Notes under the pieces: model-generated
What the model was told of the DNA's origin: nothing
What the model saw: the letters and a program-made list of their open reading frames with translations, nothing else
Database searches by the model: none
Source of the DNA: Microcystis aeruginosa NIES-4325
GTDB lineage: Bacteria > Cyanobacteriota > Cyanobacteriia > Cyanobacteriales > Microcystaceae
Assembly: GCF_008974145.1 (NCBI RefSeq)
Contig: NZ_BJKP01000005.1
Coordinates: 62,001-126,000 of the forward strand
Direction of reading: 5' to 3'
DNA length: 64,000 nucleotides
In this document: one piece after another, positions 44,370 to 53,935 of the stretch
Layout of the letters: every line of letters begins with the position of its first letter
Numbering within the stretch: the first letter of the stretch is position 1
Program-made: the position numbers and the translations under genes

Positions 44370-44416
44370 AAATTCAGCCCATCTAAGGATAGGCGGTTAC
44401 AATGCGTCTTAGCTTA
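44370..44416 (+). repeat. third copy of the 48-base repeat
   Basis: It shares ATCTAAGGATAGGCGGTTA and ATGCGTCTTAGCTTA with the copies at 31152-31199 and 38678-38725, with more mismatches at its left end. It lies between DUF3067 and efp, showing the repeat is dispersed and not specific to the restriction island. Confidence 0.9.
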
Positions 44417-44584
44417 TCGCTTCTCAGATGTCAGTCAGTCAATTAATTCTAACTTACTTTTAGCTGCTGGCCCTAAGTTAGTCCACTGCGCTTCGATTCA
44501 GACAAATTCCTGTAAAAAAGTTTTTTCCGGTACGGCGAGTATGTAAAATGGAATGTTGATCTTTCTTGGCCTAAACAGCATTTC

Positions 44585-45142
44585 ATGATTTCGAGTAACG
44601 ACTTTCGGAGCGGCACAACCATCGAGATAGATGGCTCTGTCTGGCGGGTGGTAGAATTCCTGCACGTCAAACCGGGTAAGGGATCGGCCTTCGTGCGAAC
44701 CAAGTTAAAAAATGTCCAGACGGGCAACGTGGTAGAACGGACGTTCCGGGCGGGGGAAACCTTGCCCTCAGCCACGATCGAAAAGCGTACCATGCAGCAC
44801 ACCTACAAAGAAGGCGATCAGTTTGTCTTCATGGACATGGAGAGTTTTGAGGAAGCAACTCTCACCCCAGCACAAATGGGCGATCGAGCCAAGTATCTGA
44901 AAGAAGGAATGGAAGTCAATATTCTCTTTTGGAATGAGCAAGTGTTAGAGGTGGAATTGCCCACCTCGGTAATCTTGGAAATCACCGATACGGATCCAGG
45001 AGTCAAGGGAGATACGGCCACCGGTGGCACGAAACCGGCGATCGTAGAAACGGGAGCGCAGGTGATGGTTCCCCTGTTTATTTCCATCGGTGAAAGGATT
45101 AAAGTGGACACTAGGGATGGTTCCTATCTGGGACGGGAATAA
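44585..45142 (+). CDS. efp: translation elongation factor P
   Basis: Protein of 185 residues that helps the ribosome form peptide bonds between prolines. The KOW-like domain I carries the loop [14 protein letters not shown] with Lys32 at its tip; the two OB domains end in [14 protein letters not shown]. The start is ATG 44585. The accB gene follows after 165 bases, an arrangement I recall as conserved in cyanobacteria. Confidence 0.97.
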   Translation: MISSNDFRSGTTIEIDGSVWRVVEFLHVKPGKGSAFVRTKLKNVQTGNVVERTFRAGETLPSATIEKRTMQHTYKEGDQFVFMDMESFEEATLTPAQMGDRAKYLKEGMEVNILFWNEQVLEVELPTSVILEITDTDPGVKGDTATGGTKPAIVETGAQVMVPLFISIGERIKVDTRDGSYLGRE

Positions 45143-45307
45143 TTGTGATCAGAAGCCCAGAAATAAGGGCTTAGGGACGGGTTTAGGACTAAAATCAGTT
45201 TTATGGGCCTGTTCCCCAAAACTTAGCCCCTAGATGCCAAAAATCGACGGTTTGGTGGGTGCGAATTGGGATTTGTTGCTTTTTATTTGCGAGGGGATTT
45301 CAGAGCG

Positions 45308-45802
45308 GTGACTATTGATTACAACGAAATTCGAGAACTGATCAAAACATTGGCAGCCACGGATATCAGTGAATTTAGCCTAAAAAGTGGAGATTTGGAG
45401 CTAAATATCCGCAAAGGAAGCGTTAATACTGCCCTTAGTCCTCTGCCCGCTCCCTTGCCAGTGGTGACGGTCCCTGTTGCCCCTCCAGTGATAGCGGCAA
45501 GTCCCACCCTGGCCCAGGAAACCCCCAGTCCTGAACCCGTTGCCGCCGCTATTGATAAAAAATGGCTGGCGATTACTTCCCCCATGGTCGGCACTTTTTA
45601 TCGCGCTCCCGCTCCCGATGAACCGTCTTTCGTGGAAAAAAACGATCGAGTCCGGGTCGGACAAACGGTCTGTATCATCGAAGCGATGAAGTTGATGAAC
45701 GAAATCGAAGCGGAAGTGGCTGGGCAAATCGTCGAAATCGCCGTCGCTAACGGTGAACCGGTAGAATTTGGCCAGACGTTAATGTGGGTTAATCCCGAAT
45801 AG
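45308..45802 (+). CDS. accB: biotin carboxyl carrier protein of acetyl-CoA carboxylase
   Basis: Protein of 164 residues that carries biotin between the carboxylase and transferase in the first step of fatty-acid synthesis. GTG 45308 is chosen because it yields VTIDYNEIRELIKTLAATDI, the usual N-terminus; the frame is open from 45266. A Pro/Ala-rich linker (45430-45540) leads to the biotinyl domain with EAMKLMNEIEAE, Lys128 being the attachment site. The oxidoreductase gene starts two bases after its stop. Confidence 0.95.
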   Translation: MTIDYNEIRELIKTLAATDISEFSLKSGDLELNIRKGSVNTALSPLPAPLPVVTVPVAPPVIAASPTLAQETPSPEPVAAAIDKKWLAITSPMVGTFYRAPAPDEPSFVEKNDRVRVGQTVCIIEAMKLMNEIEAEVAGQIVEIAVANGEPVEFGQTLMWVNPE

Positions 45803-45804
45803 TA

Positions 45805-46791
45805 ATGAAAGCTATCCTTATGACTGCGGTGGATGTGCTGCAGCTTCAGCAAGTCCCCACCCCGAAAATTAGTCAACCGCATCAGGTTTTGGTAGCATTA
45901 AAAGCCGCTGGTGTCAACCCTATTGATACAAAAATTCGTAAACGCGGCACTTTTTACCCCGAGCAAATGCCAGCCATTTTGGGCTGTGACGGGGCGGGAA
46001 TTGTCGAGGCCGTTGGGGCGGCGGTGCAGGATTTTCGCCCTGGGGATGAAGTTTACTTTTGTAGCGGCGGACTGGGCAAGGCCGGCACGGGAAATTATGC
46101 GGAATATGCCCTGATTGAGGCGGATTATCTAGCCCATAAGCCGAAATCTCTTTCTTTTGCCGAGGCGGCCGCTGTACCTTTGGTTTTAATCACCGCTTGG
46201 GAAGCACTCTATGATCGCGCCCGTCTCCAGTCGGGACAAAGCGTCCTTATCCATGGCGGAGCCGGGGGTGTTGGTCACGTTGCGATTCAATTGGCGAAAC
46301 TGAGGGGGGCTAAAGTTTATACAACGGTGGGAAATAGCGATAAAGAGCGTTTAGTGCGGCAATTAGGGGCAGATTACCCGATTTTATACAAACAAACCGA
46401 TTTTGTCGCGGCGATACTTCAAGAAACCGCAGGGAAAGGAGTAGATATCGCTTTTGATACGGTGGGAGGGGCAACTTTTGGGCAGACTTGCCGAGTGGTG
46501 CGAGTTTATGGCGATATGGTGACGATTTTGGAACCTACGGGCAGCTGGAAGGAAGCCCGCGATCGCAATTTGCGAATCAGTTTAGAATTAATGTTAACCC
46601 CGGCTTTGATGGGACTGCCAGAAGCGCAAAAATATCAAACAGAAATTCTCAAGCAAGGGGCGCGTTTAATTGACGAGAAAAAGTTAACTATTCATCTCTC
46701 CCAAACCTTCCCTTTAGAGGCAGCCATCCGCGCCCATCAACTGCTAGAAACTGGTGCGGTGACGGGAAAAATTGCCCTAATTATTGACTAA
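45805..46791 (+). CDS. zinc-independent quinone oxidoreductase / MDR-family dehydrogenase
   Basis: Protein of 328 residues of the medium-chain reductase superfamily. The N-terminal GroES-like part has VAALKAAGVNPIDTKIRKRG (no zinc ligands), and the Rossmann part has SVLIHGGAGGVGHVAIQLAK for NADPH. This fits NADPH:quinone reductases and related enone reductases; the substrate is unknown. Two bases separate it from accB, so they are probably co-transcribed. Confidence 0.88.
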   Translation: MKAILMTAVDVLQLQQVPTPKISQPHQVLVALKAAGVNPIDTKIRKRGTFYPEQMPAILGCDGAGIVEAVGAAVQDFRPGDEVYFCSGGLGKAGTGNYAEYALIEADYLAHKPKSLSFAEAAAVPLVLITAWEALYDRARLQSGQSVLIHGGAGGVGHVAIQLAKLRGAKVYTTVGNSDKERLVRQLGADYPILYKQTDFVAAILQETAGKGVDIAFDTVGGATFGQTCRVVRVYGDMVTILEPTGSWKEARDRNLRISLELMLTPALMGLPEAQKYQTEILKQGARLIDEKKLTIHLSQTFPLEAAIRAHQLLETGAVTGKIALIID

Positions 46792-46947
46792 GTTGAGATG
46801 AGGCGCTCTTGCAAGGGGTGGTTAGATATGTGTGATTAATTGTGTCTAGCTACTTATCCATTATGTTCCAAAATTCAATAAGCGAGAGCGCCTTTGTCCC
46901 TAACCAAAAAGGAAGGTTTAAAAGCCTTCCTTACGCCAATTTTCTAA

Positions 46948-46972
46948 ATTTTAGGGGTTAGGGGGGAGCAAA
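46948..46972 (+). repeat. 25-base sequence shared with the Rpn pseudogene junction
   Basis: This stretch, containing TTAGGGGTTAGGGGGGAGC, lies 39 bases before the intact Rpn start and recurs (inverted) at 9218-9242, where it is fused to internal Rpn coding sequence. It marks the left end of the shared element. Confidence 0.85.
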
Positions 46973-47011
46973 ACGTCCTAATTTTAGTGCGTACTGCTAT
47001 AAAATAAAAGC

Positions 47012-47866
47012 ATGAAAACTGACACGATTTTTTATCAACTCTTTCAATCATTCCCCTCTATCTTCTTTGAATTAATTCAACTCCCTATCACCGAAGCCAA
47101 TAACTACCGCTTTGACTCAGTGGAAGTCAAACAACTTTCCTTTCGTCTTGATGGAGTATTTCTGCCGCAAAATAATAACCCCCAGACTCCCATCTACTTC
47201 TGTGAGGTACAATTTCAAGAAGATGAGGCTTTTTATCAGCGCTTTTTCACTGAAATATTCTTATATCTCAGTAAAACTAACTTAACCAATGATTGGCGGG
47301 GTGTGATTGTCTATCCTAACCCTCAAGTAGAAACCAATCAAGTTCAACGCTATCGGGAACTCCTCAACTGCGAGCGAGTGAGACGGATTTATCTGAATGA
47401 ATTAGAAAACATTCCTCAAACTTCCATTGGTTTAGCCACAGTGCAATTAATCACCCTATCTCAAGCAAAAGCGCTTGATAGTACCCGAAAATTAATCCAA
47501 AGAGTGAGGCAAGAATTAACCCCCGACCAAAAACCGCAAGAACTCTTACAATTAATAGAGACGATTCTCGTTTATAAGTTACCGCTTCTCAATCGTCGGG
47601 AGATAGAAACTATGTTTAGTTTAGATGAATTAAAACAAACTCAGTATTTTCAAGATGTGCGCGAGGAAGCGCGTCAGGAAGGCATTGAGCAAGGCATTGA
47701 GCAAGGCATTGAGCAAGGCATTGAGCAAGGCATTGAGCAAGGCAGACTAAACAAAGCACTAGAGGCGGTTCCTCGTTTGTTAGCCTTAGGGTTAAGTGTT
47801 GAGCAAGTCGCATCCGCCTTAGAATTAGAGGTTAAACAGGTTAGAGCTATACAAAACGGGACATAA
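47012..47866 (+). CDS. Rpn-family (DUF2887) PD-(D/E)XK nuclease, full length
   Basis: Protein of 284 residues. The N-terminal MKTDTIFYQLFQSFPSIFFE and the motif RLDGVF ... YFCEVQFQED give Asp47, Glu65 and Gln67 of the PD-(D/E)XK core in the recombination-promoting nuclease (Rpn/YhgA, transposase-like) superfamily. A C-terminal helical tail carries five IEQG repeats, encoded by five perfect 12-base units (47681-47740), then a leucine-rich helix-turn-helix-like end (LGLSVEQVASALELEV). Rpn proteins are often present in many copies per genome and cut DNA. No neighbour suggests its partner. Confidence 0.85.
   Translation: MKTDTIFYQLFQSFPSIFFELIQLPITEANNYRFDSVEVKQLSFRLDGVFLPQNNNPQTPIYFCEVQFQEDEAFYQRFFTEIFLYLSKTNLTNDWRGVIVYPNPQVETNQVQRYRELLNCERVRRIYLNELENIPQTSIGLATVQLITLSQAKALDSTRKLIQRVRQELTPDQKPQELLQLIETILVYKLPLLNRREIETMFSLDELKQTQYFQDVREEARQEGIEQGIEQGIEQGIEQGIEQGRLNKALEAVPRLLALGLSVEQVASALELEVKQVRAIQNGT
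47681..47740 (+). repeat. 12-base coding tandem repeat (IEQG x5)
   Basis: Five identical copies of GGCATTGAGCAA, in frame. The deleted homologue at 8723-9217 has none, so copy number varies between paralogues, as expected from replication slippage. Confidence 0.97.
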
Positions 47867-48139
47867 GACCATTTTTCTGGCGTTGTCAAATTGAAAGATG
47901 CTCCGAATCACCTGGGAACTGAAATTACTTTGATGGCAAGGATTGCATTGCATCTTTCCCATTCTGATCTGAGAACGCCAAAAAAAGAATTAGATTCGGA
48001 GAATGAATCAGCCCTACCCTGCTTTCTAGGGAGCAGGGGGGTTGAGGGTGAGGGTAATTAACCATCTCTGCCATTACTTTAGAAAAATGGTATAAGGTCA
48101 TCTGGCCGCAGTCAGTTTTAATCGACTTAAAATATTACT

Positions 48140-49309
48140 TTGTCTGAGGAGCTTTTCAAATTGACAGACGATCGCGTTTATTGGTTAGCATGGTCAAGTA
48201 TTGCTGGAGTGGGGCCAATTTCCCTGAAGCGACTCTATCAGCATTTTGGCAGTGTCGCTGTGGCTTGGAATGCGTCCGATATTGCGATCGCAGAAGTGGC
48301 GGGATTTGGCAAAAAGTTAATGGTGGCGGTACAGGAAGGGCGATCGCAAATTGACCCAGAAGCTCTTTTCGCCGAACATATCCAGAAAAACCCCCTTTTT
48401 TGGACTCCTAGCGACCCAGAATATCCCCGCTTTCTCGGGGAAATTCCCAGTCCGCCCCCCTTACTTTACTATCAAGGAAAGGTCAATTTAGGGGAAAATC
48501 AGGGAAATATCCCCACCGTCGCTATTGTGGGTACTCGTAACCCCACGGATCATGGCCGGCGCTGGGCGCGGCGCTTAAGTACCCTTTTGGCCCAACAGGG
48601 ATTTACTATTGTTTCTGGGATGGCCGAAGGAATTGATGGAGAGGCACACCAAAGCTGTTTAAAAGCGGGGGGAAGGACGATTGCCGTCTTGGGAACGGGG
48701 GTCGATGTGGTTTATCCTAGTCGTCATCGGCAGCTACAGGGGGACATCCAAAAGCAGGGTTTAGTCATTAGTGAACATCCTGCCGCAACTCAACCGAATA
48801 AAGCCCATTTTCCCAGTCGTAATCGCATTATCGCCGGTTTAAGTCGTGCGACGATTGTTATCGAAGCCCCAGAAAGGTCTGGCTCCCTAATCACAGCTAA
48901 TTATGCTAACGAATTCGGCGGCGATATCTATGCTTTACCCAATTCTCCCGATATTGCTGCCGCTAGGGGTTGTTTACAACTGATTCATCAGGGGGCAGAA
49001 ATTATCGTTTCTGAGGAGAAATTATTAGAAATGTTGGGGGCAATTCCCAGCTTGGATAAATCTGTACCTGTTAATGTTTCCTCTCCACTCCCTCCAGAGA
49101 AATCCCCAGTAGTTAATCTTACTCCTCAACCGAATCTAGAACCTAGATTAGCACAAGTGTATCAGTTATTTGATAGAGATGCTCTGTTGTTTGATCTGAT
49201 TGTTCAAAAAATGCAAATCCCCACCTCAGAAGTGGCGGGGATATTATTGGAATTAGAATTAATGGGTTTAGTGACTCAGTTACCCGGTATGCGTTACCAG
49301 AAAACCTAG
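48140..49309 (+). CDS. dprA: DNA processing protein DprA
   Basis: Protein of 389 residues that loads RecA onto incoming single-stranded DNA in natural transformation. The Rossmann-fold LOG-like domain has VAIVGTRNPTDHGRRWARRL, IVSGMAEGIDGEAHQSCL and GGRTIAVLGTGVDVVYP, then FPSRNRIIAGLSRATIVIEA. The C-terminal winged helix follows (FDLIVQKMQIPTSEVAGIL). The start is uncertain: TTG 48140 is used; a later TTG at LTDDRVYW is possible. It is convergent with trxA, nine bases apart. Confidence 0.94.
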   Translation: MSEELFKLTDDRVYWLAWSSIAGVGPISLKRLYQHFGSVAVAWNASDIAIAEVAGFGKKLMVAVQEGRSQIDPEALFAEHIQKNPLFWTPSDPEYPRFLGEIPSPPPLLYYQGKVNLGENQGNIPTVAIVGTRNPTDHGRRWARRLSTLLAQQGFTIVSGMAEGIDGEAHQSCLKAGGRTIAVLGTGVDVVYPSRHRQLQGDIQKQGLVISEHPAATQPNKAHFPSRNRIIAGLSRATIVIEAPERSGSLITANYANEFGGDIYALPNSPDIAAARGCLQLIHQGAEIIVSEEKLLEMLGAIPSLDKSVPVNVSSPLPPEKSPVVNLTPQPNLEPRLAQVYQLFDRDALLFDLIVQKMQIPTSEVAGILLELELMGLVTQLPGMRYQKT

Positions 49310-49318
49310 TCAACTGCT

Positions 49319-49642
49319 CTACAGGTGTTTACTTAAGGTATTAGCTAAAGTGGTTTTCGGTACAGCCCCGACCACCATATCAACTTTTTGACCTCCTTTG
49401 AAGATCATCAGAGTGGGAATACTGCGAATCCCGTACTGACTAGCGACATTGGGGTTTTCGTCGGTGTTGAGTTTCACCACCTTGACTTGCCCTTCGAACA
49501 TTTCGGCAATTTCTCCGACAACGGGAGCCACCATTCGACAAGGACCGCACCAGGGAGCCCAGAAATCCACTAGGACAGGGTCGGCACTATCTAAAACTTC
49601 ATCTTTAAAGGTGGCATCTGTAACGGCAGGAACCTCTGACAT
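49319..49642 (-). CDS. trxA: thioredoxin
   Basis: Thioredoxin of 107 residues. The active site WCGPC lies at 31-35 in [17 protein letters not shown], and the cis-Pro lies in [13 protein letters not shown]. It reduces disulfides and light-regulated enzymes with electrons from ferredoxin- or NADPH-thioredoxin reductase. The sequence is m-type-like. The 377-base gap to ackA holds a CTCTAAA/TTTAGAG hairpin near 49752-49770 but no gene. Confidence 0.95.
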   Translation of the reverse strand: MSEVPAVTDATFKDEVLDSADPVLVDFWAPWCGPCRMVAPVVGEIAEMFEGQVKVVKLNTDENPNVASQYGIRSIPTLMIFKGGQKVDMVVGAVPKTTLANTLSKHL

Positions 49643-50019
49643 ACTTAAGAAATCCTCTAGTAATCACGGTTATCTAGAATACGCAAAAATTCCATTCTAG
49701 AGATTCGTGGTGCGATGTTGACATTCCACTGGTGAAAAGGACGAGAACTAGCTCTAAATCCACTTTAGAGGCCTTAACTTGCATCAGAGGTAGCTTCTTG
49801 GATCAATTTCACAAGGGGCATTCTTGTATTTTATAACCCTAGAGGCTCTATTTTGACTTTTTTTTGATAAAGTTTTGTAATATTGCCCGAGTCAGGGATG
49901 GGTGATGGCAGCCAGATAAAATTTTCTGGAAGAAAAACCCGAAAAGTCAGCGATTTTATCTGGGCTTAACCTGAGTTTGATTATGATCGGTATAGGACTC
50001 CTCCTAATTGAGCTTTTCT

Positions 50020-51225
50020 ATGAAAATTCTGGTCTTAAATGCGGGATCGAGCAGTCAAAAAAGTTGTTTATACGATTTAGATATTCTCCCCTCCCATCCT
50101 CCCCAACCAATTTGGGCAGCGGGGATCGATTGGACGGTTAACCCTGATTACGGGGTTTTAACGGTAAAAGCTCAGGGAATTAAACAGGAAATTAATCTTT
50201 CTAGTCGGGATCGTCCGGCGGCAATTGCTCGGATGTTAGATACCTTAGTAACTGGAGAAACTAAGGTACTGGCCCACTTCTCCGACATTAGTATAGTCGG
50301 TCATCGAGTTGTCCATGGTGGCACGGAATATTCCCAGGCAACCATGATCACTCCCCAAGTCAAAGAAACGATTAAAAAGCTAATTCCCCTTGCTCCTAGC
50401 CATAATCCCGCTCATTTGGAAGGAATTGAAGCGATCGAGCAAGTTTTGGGCGATGTTCCTCAAGTAGCAGTGTTTGACACCGCTTTTCATCGTTCTATCC
50501 CTCCGGAGTCTTCTCTTTATCCCATTCCCTACCAATGGAGTGAACTGGGAATCCGTCGCTATGGTTTTCATGGCACCAGTCATCAGTATTGCTCGCAACG
50601 GGCTGCCGATTTGTTGGGAAAACCCCTAGAATCCTTGAAAATGGTCATCTGTCATCTGGGTAATGGTGCTTCCCTATCGGCAGTCAAGGGGGGTAAAAGT
50701 ATCGATACTACTATGGGATTTACCCCCCTAGAGGGATTGATGATGGGAACCCGCAGCGGTTCGATCGATCCGGCGATTCTGATTTATCTAGAGCGAGAAT
50801 ATCAATACAATCCCGATAGTTTAAATAGTTTACTGAATAAAGAATCGGGTTTAAAGGGAATTTCGGGTATTTCTGGGGATATGCGAGCAATTACCACAGC
50901 GATGGCCGAAGGCAACCAGAGGGCAAAATTAGCATTTGAGATGTATATTCATCGTCTGAAAAGTTTAATCGGATCGATGATTGCTTCTCTAGAGGGGTTA
51001 GATGTGTTAGTATTTACGGCAGGAATCGGCGAAAATTCAGCTTTAGTACGGGAAAAAGCCAGTCAAGGCTGGTCTTTTTTGGGTTTAGAGTTAGATTTGG
51101 CTAAAAATGCCGCTCGTACCCGGGATGAGGATATCGCCACCGACACATCTAAAGTGCGAGTGATGGTAATTGCTACGGCCGAAGATTGGGCGATCGCACG
51201 AGAATGCTGGCATTTATCTCCATAG
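50020..51225 (+). CDS. ackA: acetate kinase
   Basis: Enzyme of 401 residues that interconverts acetate with ATP and acetyl phosphate. ATG 50020 gives MKILVLNAGSSSQKSCLYDL, so the TTG at 50008 is not used. VGHRVVHGGTEYSQA, VFDTAFHRSIPPES, YGFHGTSHQYC and ICHLGNGASLSAVKGGKS are conserved ASKHA motifs. The usual partner pta is not adjacent. It is convergent with the anti-sigma gene. Confidence 0.97.
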   Translation: MKILVLNAGSSSQKSCLYDLDILPSHPPQPIWAAGIDWTVNPDYGVLTVKAQGIKQEINLSSRDRPAAIARMLDTLVTGETKVLAHFSDISIVGHRVVHGGTEYSQATMITPQVKETIKKLIPLAPSHNPAHLEGIEAIEQVLGDVPQVAVFDTAFHRSIPPESSLYPIPYQWSELGIRRYGFHGTSHQYCSQRAADLLGKPLESLKMVICHLGNGASLSAVKGGKSIDTTMGFTPLEGLMMGTRSGSIDPAILIYLEREYQYNPDSLNSLLNKESGLKGISGISGDMRAITTAMAEGNQRAKLAFEMYIHRLKSLIGSMIASLEGLDVLVFTAGIGENSALVREKASQGWSFLGLELDLAKNAARTRDEDIATDTSKVRVMVIATAEDWAIARECWHLSP

Positions 51226-51228
51226 ACC

Positions 51229-51780
51229 TTACCTTTGGCCATTCTCTTTTGGCTGTTCCGCCGCGGGAATCTCCATAATTGGATGGTTAAGAGCAATCAT
51301 CAAATGGTCTCCCTCTTGGCTAATACTGCTCGGACTGCTCGCCATTTGGGAGAGGGGATCATTGCGTCCCGAGACGAGGTAGGAGCTAACAGCGATCGCA
51401 ATAGCCGTTAAAATTGCGCCACCATAAACATAGTATTGCCGACGACGCTGACCATCGACTTTTCTGAACACCTGTTCTGCTAACTGGTCGCTGGCAATAG
51501 TAGCCGGTGCAGGAATTTGCCTTAAATTAGTTTGTAATCCCAAGAGCTGCCGATAGAGTTTTTTAGCGGCAGCATCATGGTCTAACCAATGCTGAACTAG
51601 CTTCCTTTCCTCTACCGTTACTTCGTTGTCAATATAGGCACTAATTAAATCGAAACGATCAGCTTCTTCGTTATCCTCATCTAAGAACAAAATATCCTCG
51701 GCTGCGGAGTTGGAATCCCCTTCATCGTGACTTAACAAAGACTTGATCCATTGAACGTCTTCGGGTTGATAATTATTCAT
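51229..51780 (-). CDS. anti-sigma factor for SigG (SapG-like)
   Basis: Membrane-anchored regulator of 183 residues, started at ATG 51780 (MNNYQPEDVQWIKSLL). The N-terminal SAYIDNEVTVEERKLVQHWL resembles the zinc-binding anti-sigma fold (ZAS) but lacks the HxxxCxxC ligands. One transmembrane helix follows (YVYGGAILTAIAIAVSSYLV, about 112-131) with a short outside tail. It probably holds the sigma factor at the membrane. It lies 113 bases after sigG, the same pairing that I recall in Synechocystis (sigG with sapG). Confidence 0.75.
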   Translation of the reverse strand: MNNYQPEDVQWIKSLLSHDEGDSNSAAEDILFLDEDNEEADRFDLISAYIDNEVTVEERKLVQHWLDHDAAAKKLYRQLLGLQTNLRQIPAPATIASDQLAEQVFRKVDGQRRRQYYVYGGAILTAIAIAVSSYLVSGRNDPLSQMASSPSSISQEGDHLMIALNHPIMEIPAAEQPKENGQR

Positions 51781-51893
51781 GGTTGACCTCGACCAGAAGC
51801 GATCGGTATGCAATCACTTTTCACCAGCACGGAGCTAGTTAAATTTAACGACTCCTCACTTCGGCCGTTAGTGCCGAATCACCACAATTTTCT

Positions 51894-52550
51894 TTAGCCT
51901 TCGGTAAAATAGGGCTGTAAAACAGATTGTAATTTAGCGCGAGCACGGGCAATGCGGGATTTAACGGTTCCTAAAGAAACTCCCGTCATCTCGGCAATTT
52001 CTTCGTAGGCCATGCCTTCAATTTCCCGGAGAATAATAGTTGTCCGAAAAGCTTCTGGTAAATCAGCGATCGCCGCCTGTAATTGATCGTAGAATTCGTG
52101 GGTGGTGAGATGTTCATCGGGACTGGGGTAATCGGACTCGATATCCCAATCGATTTCGCCATCTTCCACGCGCCGGGGGGCATCGAGGGAAATGGGGTGA
52201 CTAACCCGCTTGCGTTTCCGCAATTCGTCGTAAAAAAGATTAGTAGCAATGCGACTTAACCAACCGCGGAACTTGAGGGGTTCATGGAGACGGTTAATAT
52301 TGCGATAGACGCGAATCCAGACCTCTTGAGCCAAATCAGCGCGATCTTGCCAATCGGGAGCCAAATGATAGAGTAATTTATCAATATGAGCCTGATAGCG
52401 CCGCAGCAGTTCCGCAAAAGCTGCTCGATCAGGCTGGCACCCTTCCTGACAGCGTACAATCAGATCGTAGTTGGAGAGTTTGTCAGGGGACAAGGGATTT
52501 TGAGACTTTTTGGCCTCAAGTGACCAAGATGCTGGAATCGATTGACTCAT
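51894..52550 (-). CDS. sigG: ECF RNA polymerase sigma factor, SigG group
   Basis: Group 4 sigma factor of 218 residues. Region 2 includes DRADLAQEVWIRVYRNINRL and LKFRGWLSRIATNLFYDELRKRK; region 4 includes LPEAFRTTIILREIEGMAYEEIAEMTGVSLGTV-type helix-turn-helix sequence. SigG is the conserved ECF factor of cyanobacteria, linked to membrane and light-stress responses in Synechocystis. A 388-base gap upstream holds an AAGCTC/GAGCTT hairpin near 52570-52590 and no gene. Confidence 0.88.
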   Translation of the reverse strand: MSQSIPASWSLEAKKSQNPLSPDKLSNYDLIVRCQEGCQPDRAAFAELLRRYQAHIDKLLYHLAPDWQDRADLAQEVWIRVYRNINRLHEPLKFRGWLSRIATNLFYDELRKRKRVSHPISLDAPRRVEDGEIDWDIESDYPSPDEHLTTHEFYDQLQAAIADLPEAFRTTIILREIEGMAYEEIAEMTGVSLGTVKSRIARARAKLQSVLQPYFTEG

Positions 52551-52938
52551 GGGATTTCCTCAAGGGTATAAGCTCCTCACTCAGAGCTTGAGGACGGGAG
52601 AAGTCAGGAAAGGTTCCCGAAAATAAATAATTTTTTTCCCATGTTTTTATTCTAACTGATCGGATCGGGTTCCCATCGCTGAGTCGATAGCCTAACTCTC
52701 AAGCTCAAACCCCTTCCGTCGGATTTCTTGTTTTCTTCTGGTTTGTCTGACTCTAGTTGCTGATTTACCGAAGGGTTTGTCGATTCACCTTCCTCTTAGT
52801 TGTAAAATGCCTGTAACTCTAGTCTCTCCCCAACCCCCAACCCCTATTTTCCGTCTAAACTTTTGTATAGGGGTAGTCTGGGAAAGTATGGACAACTCTT
52901 AAACTAAGTAATTCGGGACTCAAATCACAATATAGACT

Positions 52939-53526
52939 ATGGCTTACTATTGGTTTAAAGCATTTCACCTGATTGGGGTAGTTGTTTGGTTTGCGGGATT
53001 ATTTTATTTAGTACGTTTGTTTGTCTATCATGCGGAGGCAGCAACAGAAACGGAACCGGCACAAGCTATTCTGAAAGCGCAATACGAGATCATGGAGAAG
53101 CGACTCTACAATATCATTACCACACCGGGGATGATTGTCACCGTGGCCATGGCGATCGGTTTAATCTCCACAGAACCGGAAATTTTAAAATCGGGATGGT
53201 TACATATTAAATTATCCTTTGTGGCTCTTTTACTGCTCTATCATTTCTACTGTGGTCGCATCATGAAAAAGCTAGAAAATGGGGAATGTAATTGGACGGG
53301 ACAGCAATTTCGGGCGTTAAATGAAGCACCAACCCTGTTATTGGTAGTTATTGTCCTTTTGGCAGTATTTAAGAATCAATTACCCCTCGATTTGACCACT
53401 TGGTTAATTGTAGCTTTAGTGGTATTAATGGCGGTGACAATCCAACTCTATGCTAAAAAACGGCGCAAAGATCAGGAAAAACTTCTACAAAATACTCCCC
53501 AAAAAGAGGAAGTAGCAACCAGGTAA
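52939..53526 (+). CDS. hemJ: protoporphyrinogen IX oxidase HemJ
   Basis: Membrane protein of 195 residues with four or five helices that oxidises protoporphyrinogen IX for heme and chlorophyll. AYYWFKAFHLIGVVVWFAGL contains the conserved His (about 10) that binds heme b in the family, KRLYNIITTPGMIVT is conserved, and Lys and Arg residues at the helix ends complete it. It replaces HemY/HemG in most cyanobacteria. A TGGGATGG/CCATCCCA hairpin lies 58 bases after its stop. Confidence 0.93.
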   Translation: MAYYWFKAFHLIGVVVWFAGLFYLVRLFVYHAEAATETEPAQAILKAQYEIMEKRLYNIITTPGMIVTVAMAIGLISTEPEILKSGWLHIKLSFVALLLLYHFYCGRIMKKLENGECNWTGQQFRALNEAPTLLLVVIVLLAVFKNQLPLDLTTWLIVALVVLMAVTIQLYAKKRRKDQEKLLQNTPQKEEVATR

Positions 53527-53584
53527 ATTATACCAATCCTTGCCTAGGTTTCTAGGATAACAGTTAAGAGTGCTTTGATAGCTG

Positions 53585-53605
53585 TGGGATGGTCTTTCCA
53601 TCCCA
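53585..53605 (+). terminator. hairpin after hemJ
   Basis: TGGGATGG (53585-53592) pairs with CCATCCCA (53598-53605) around TCTTT. There is no T tract. It may be a terminator or a dispersed palindrome. The rest of the 409-base gap to the helicase gene has no gene; a GC-rich patch (53820-53890) has short repeats of CGAACGCT. Confidence 0.45.
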
Positions 53606-53935
53606 ATTGTCTAGGGATTAACCTTTAGCTTTTAAGTTTTTGGCTTTTTGCTATTTTTAAACTTATACCAAAACTATTTGTAATAGTGTGATTAACTCCC
53701 AAGCTATCGATTGTTTCTCGCTGGTCTAGCACTCCGCTGATCCACTATACCTTTTAAACAGGATTTAGTATTATAAACCTTTTGCGAATAGGAAACGCTA
53801 TAAATAAAAACAATCTCCTGACGACCGACTCCGTTCGGACCTCGGCGTGAGCTTTTGTCGAACGCTCGGTCGAACGCTGATCTCACGGCCGAAGCCTAAC
53901 CCTAACAACAATTTTTGATTTTTACAATAGGTCTT

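Noticed and set aside
47616-47889. Antisense cysteine-rich frames over the IEQG repeats
   Set aside because: They are translations of the opposite strand of the 12-base repeat and have no independent support.
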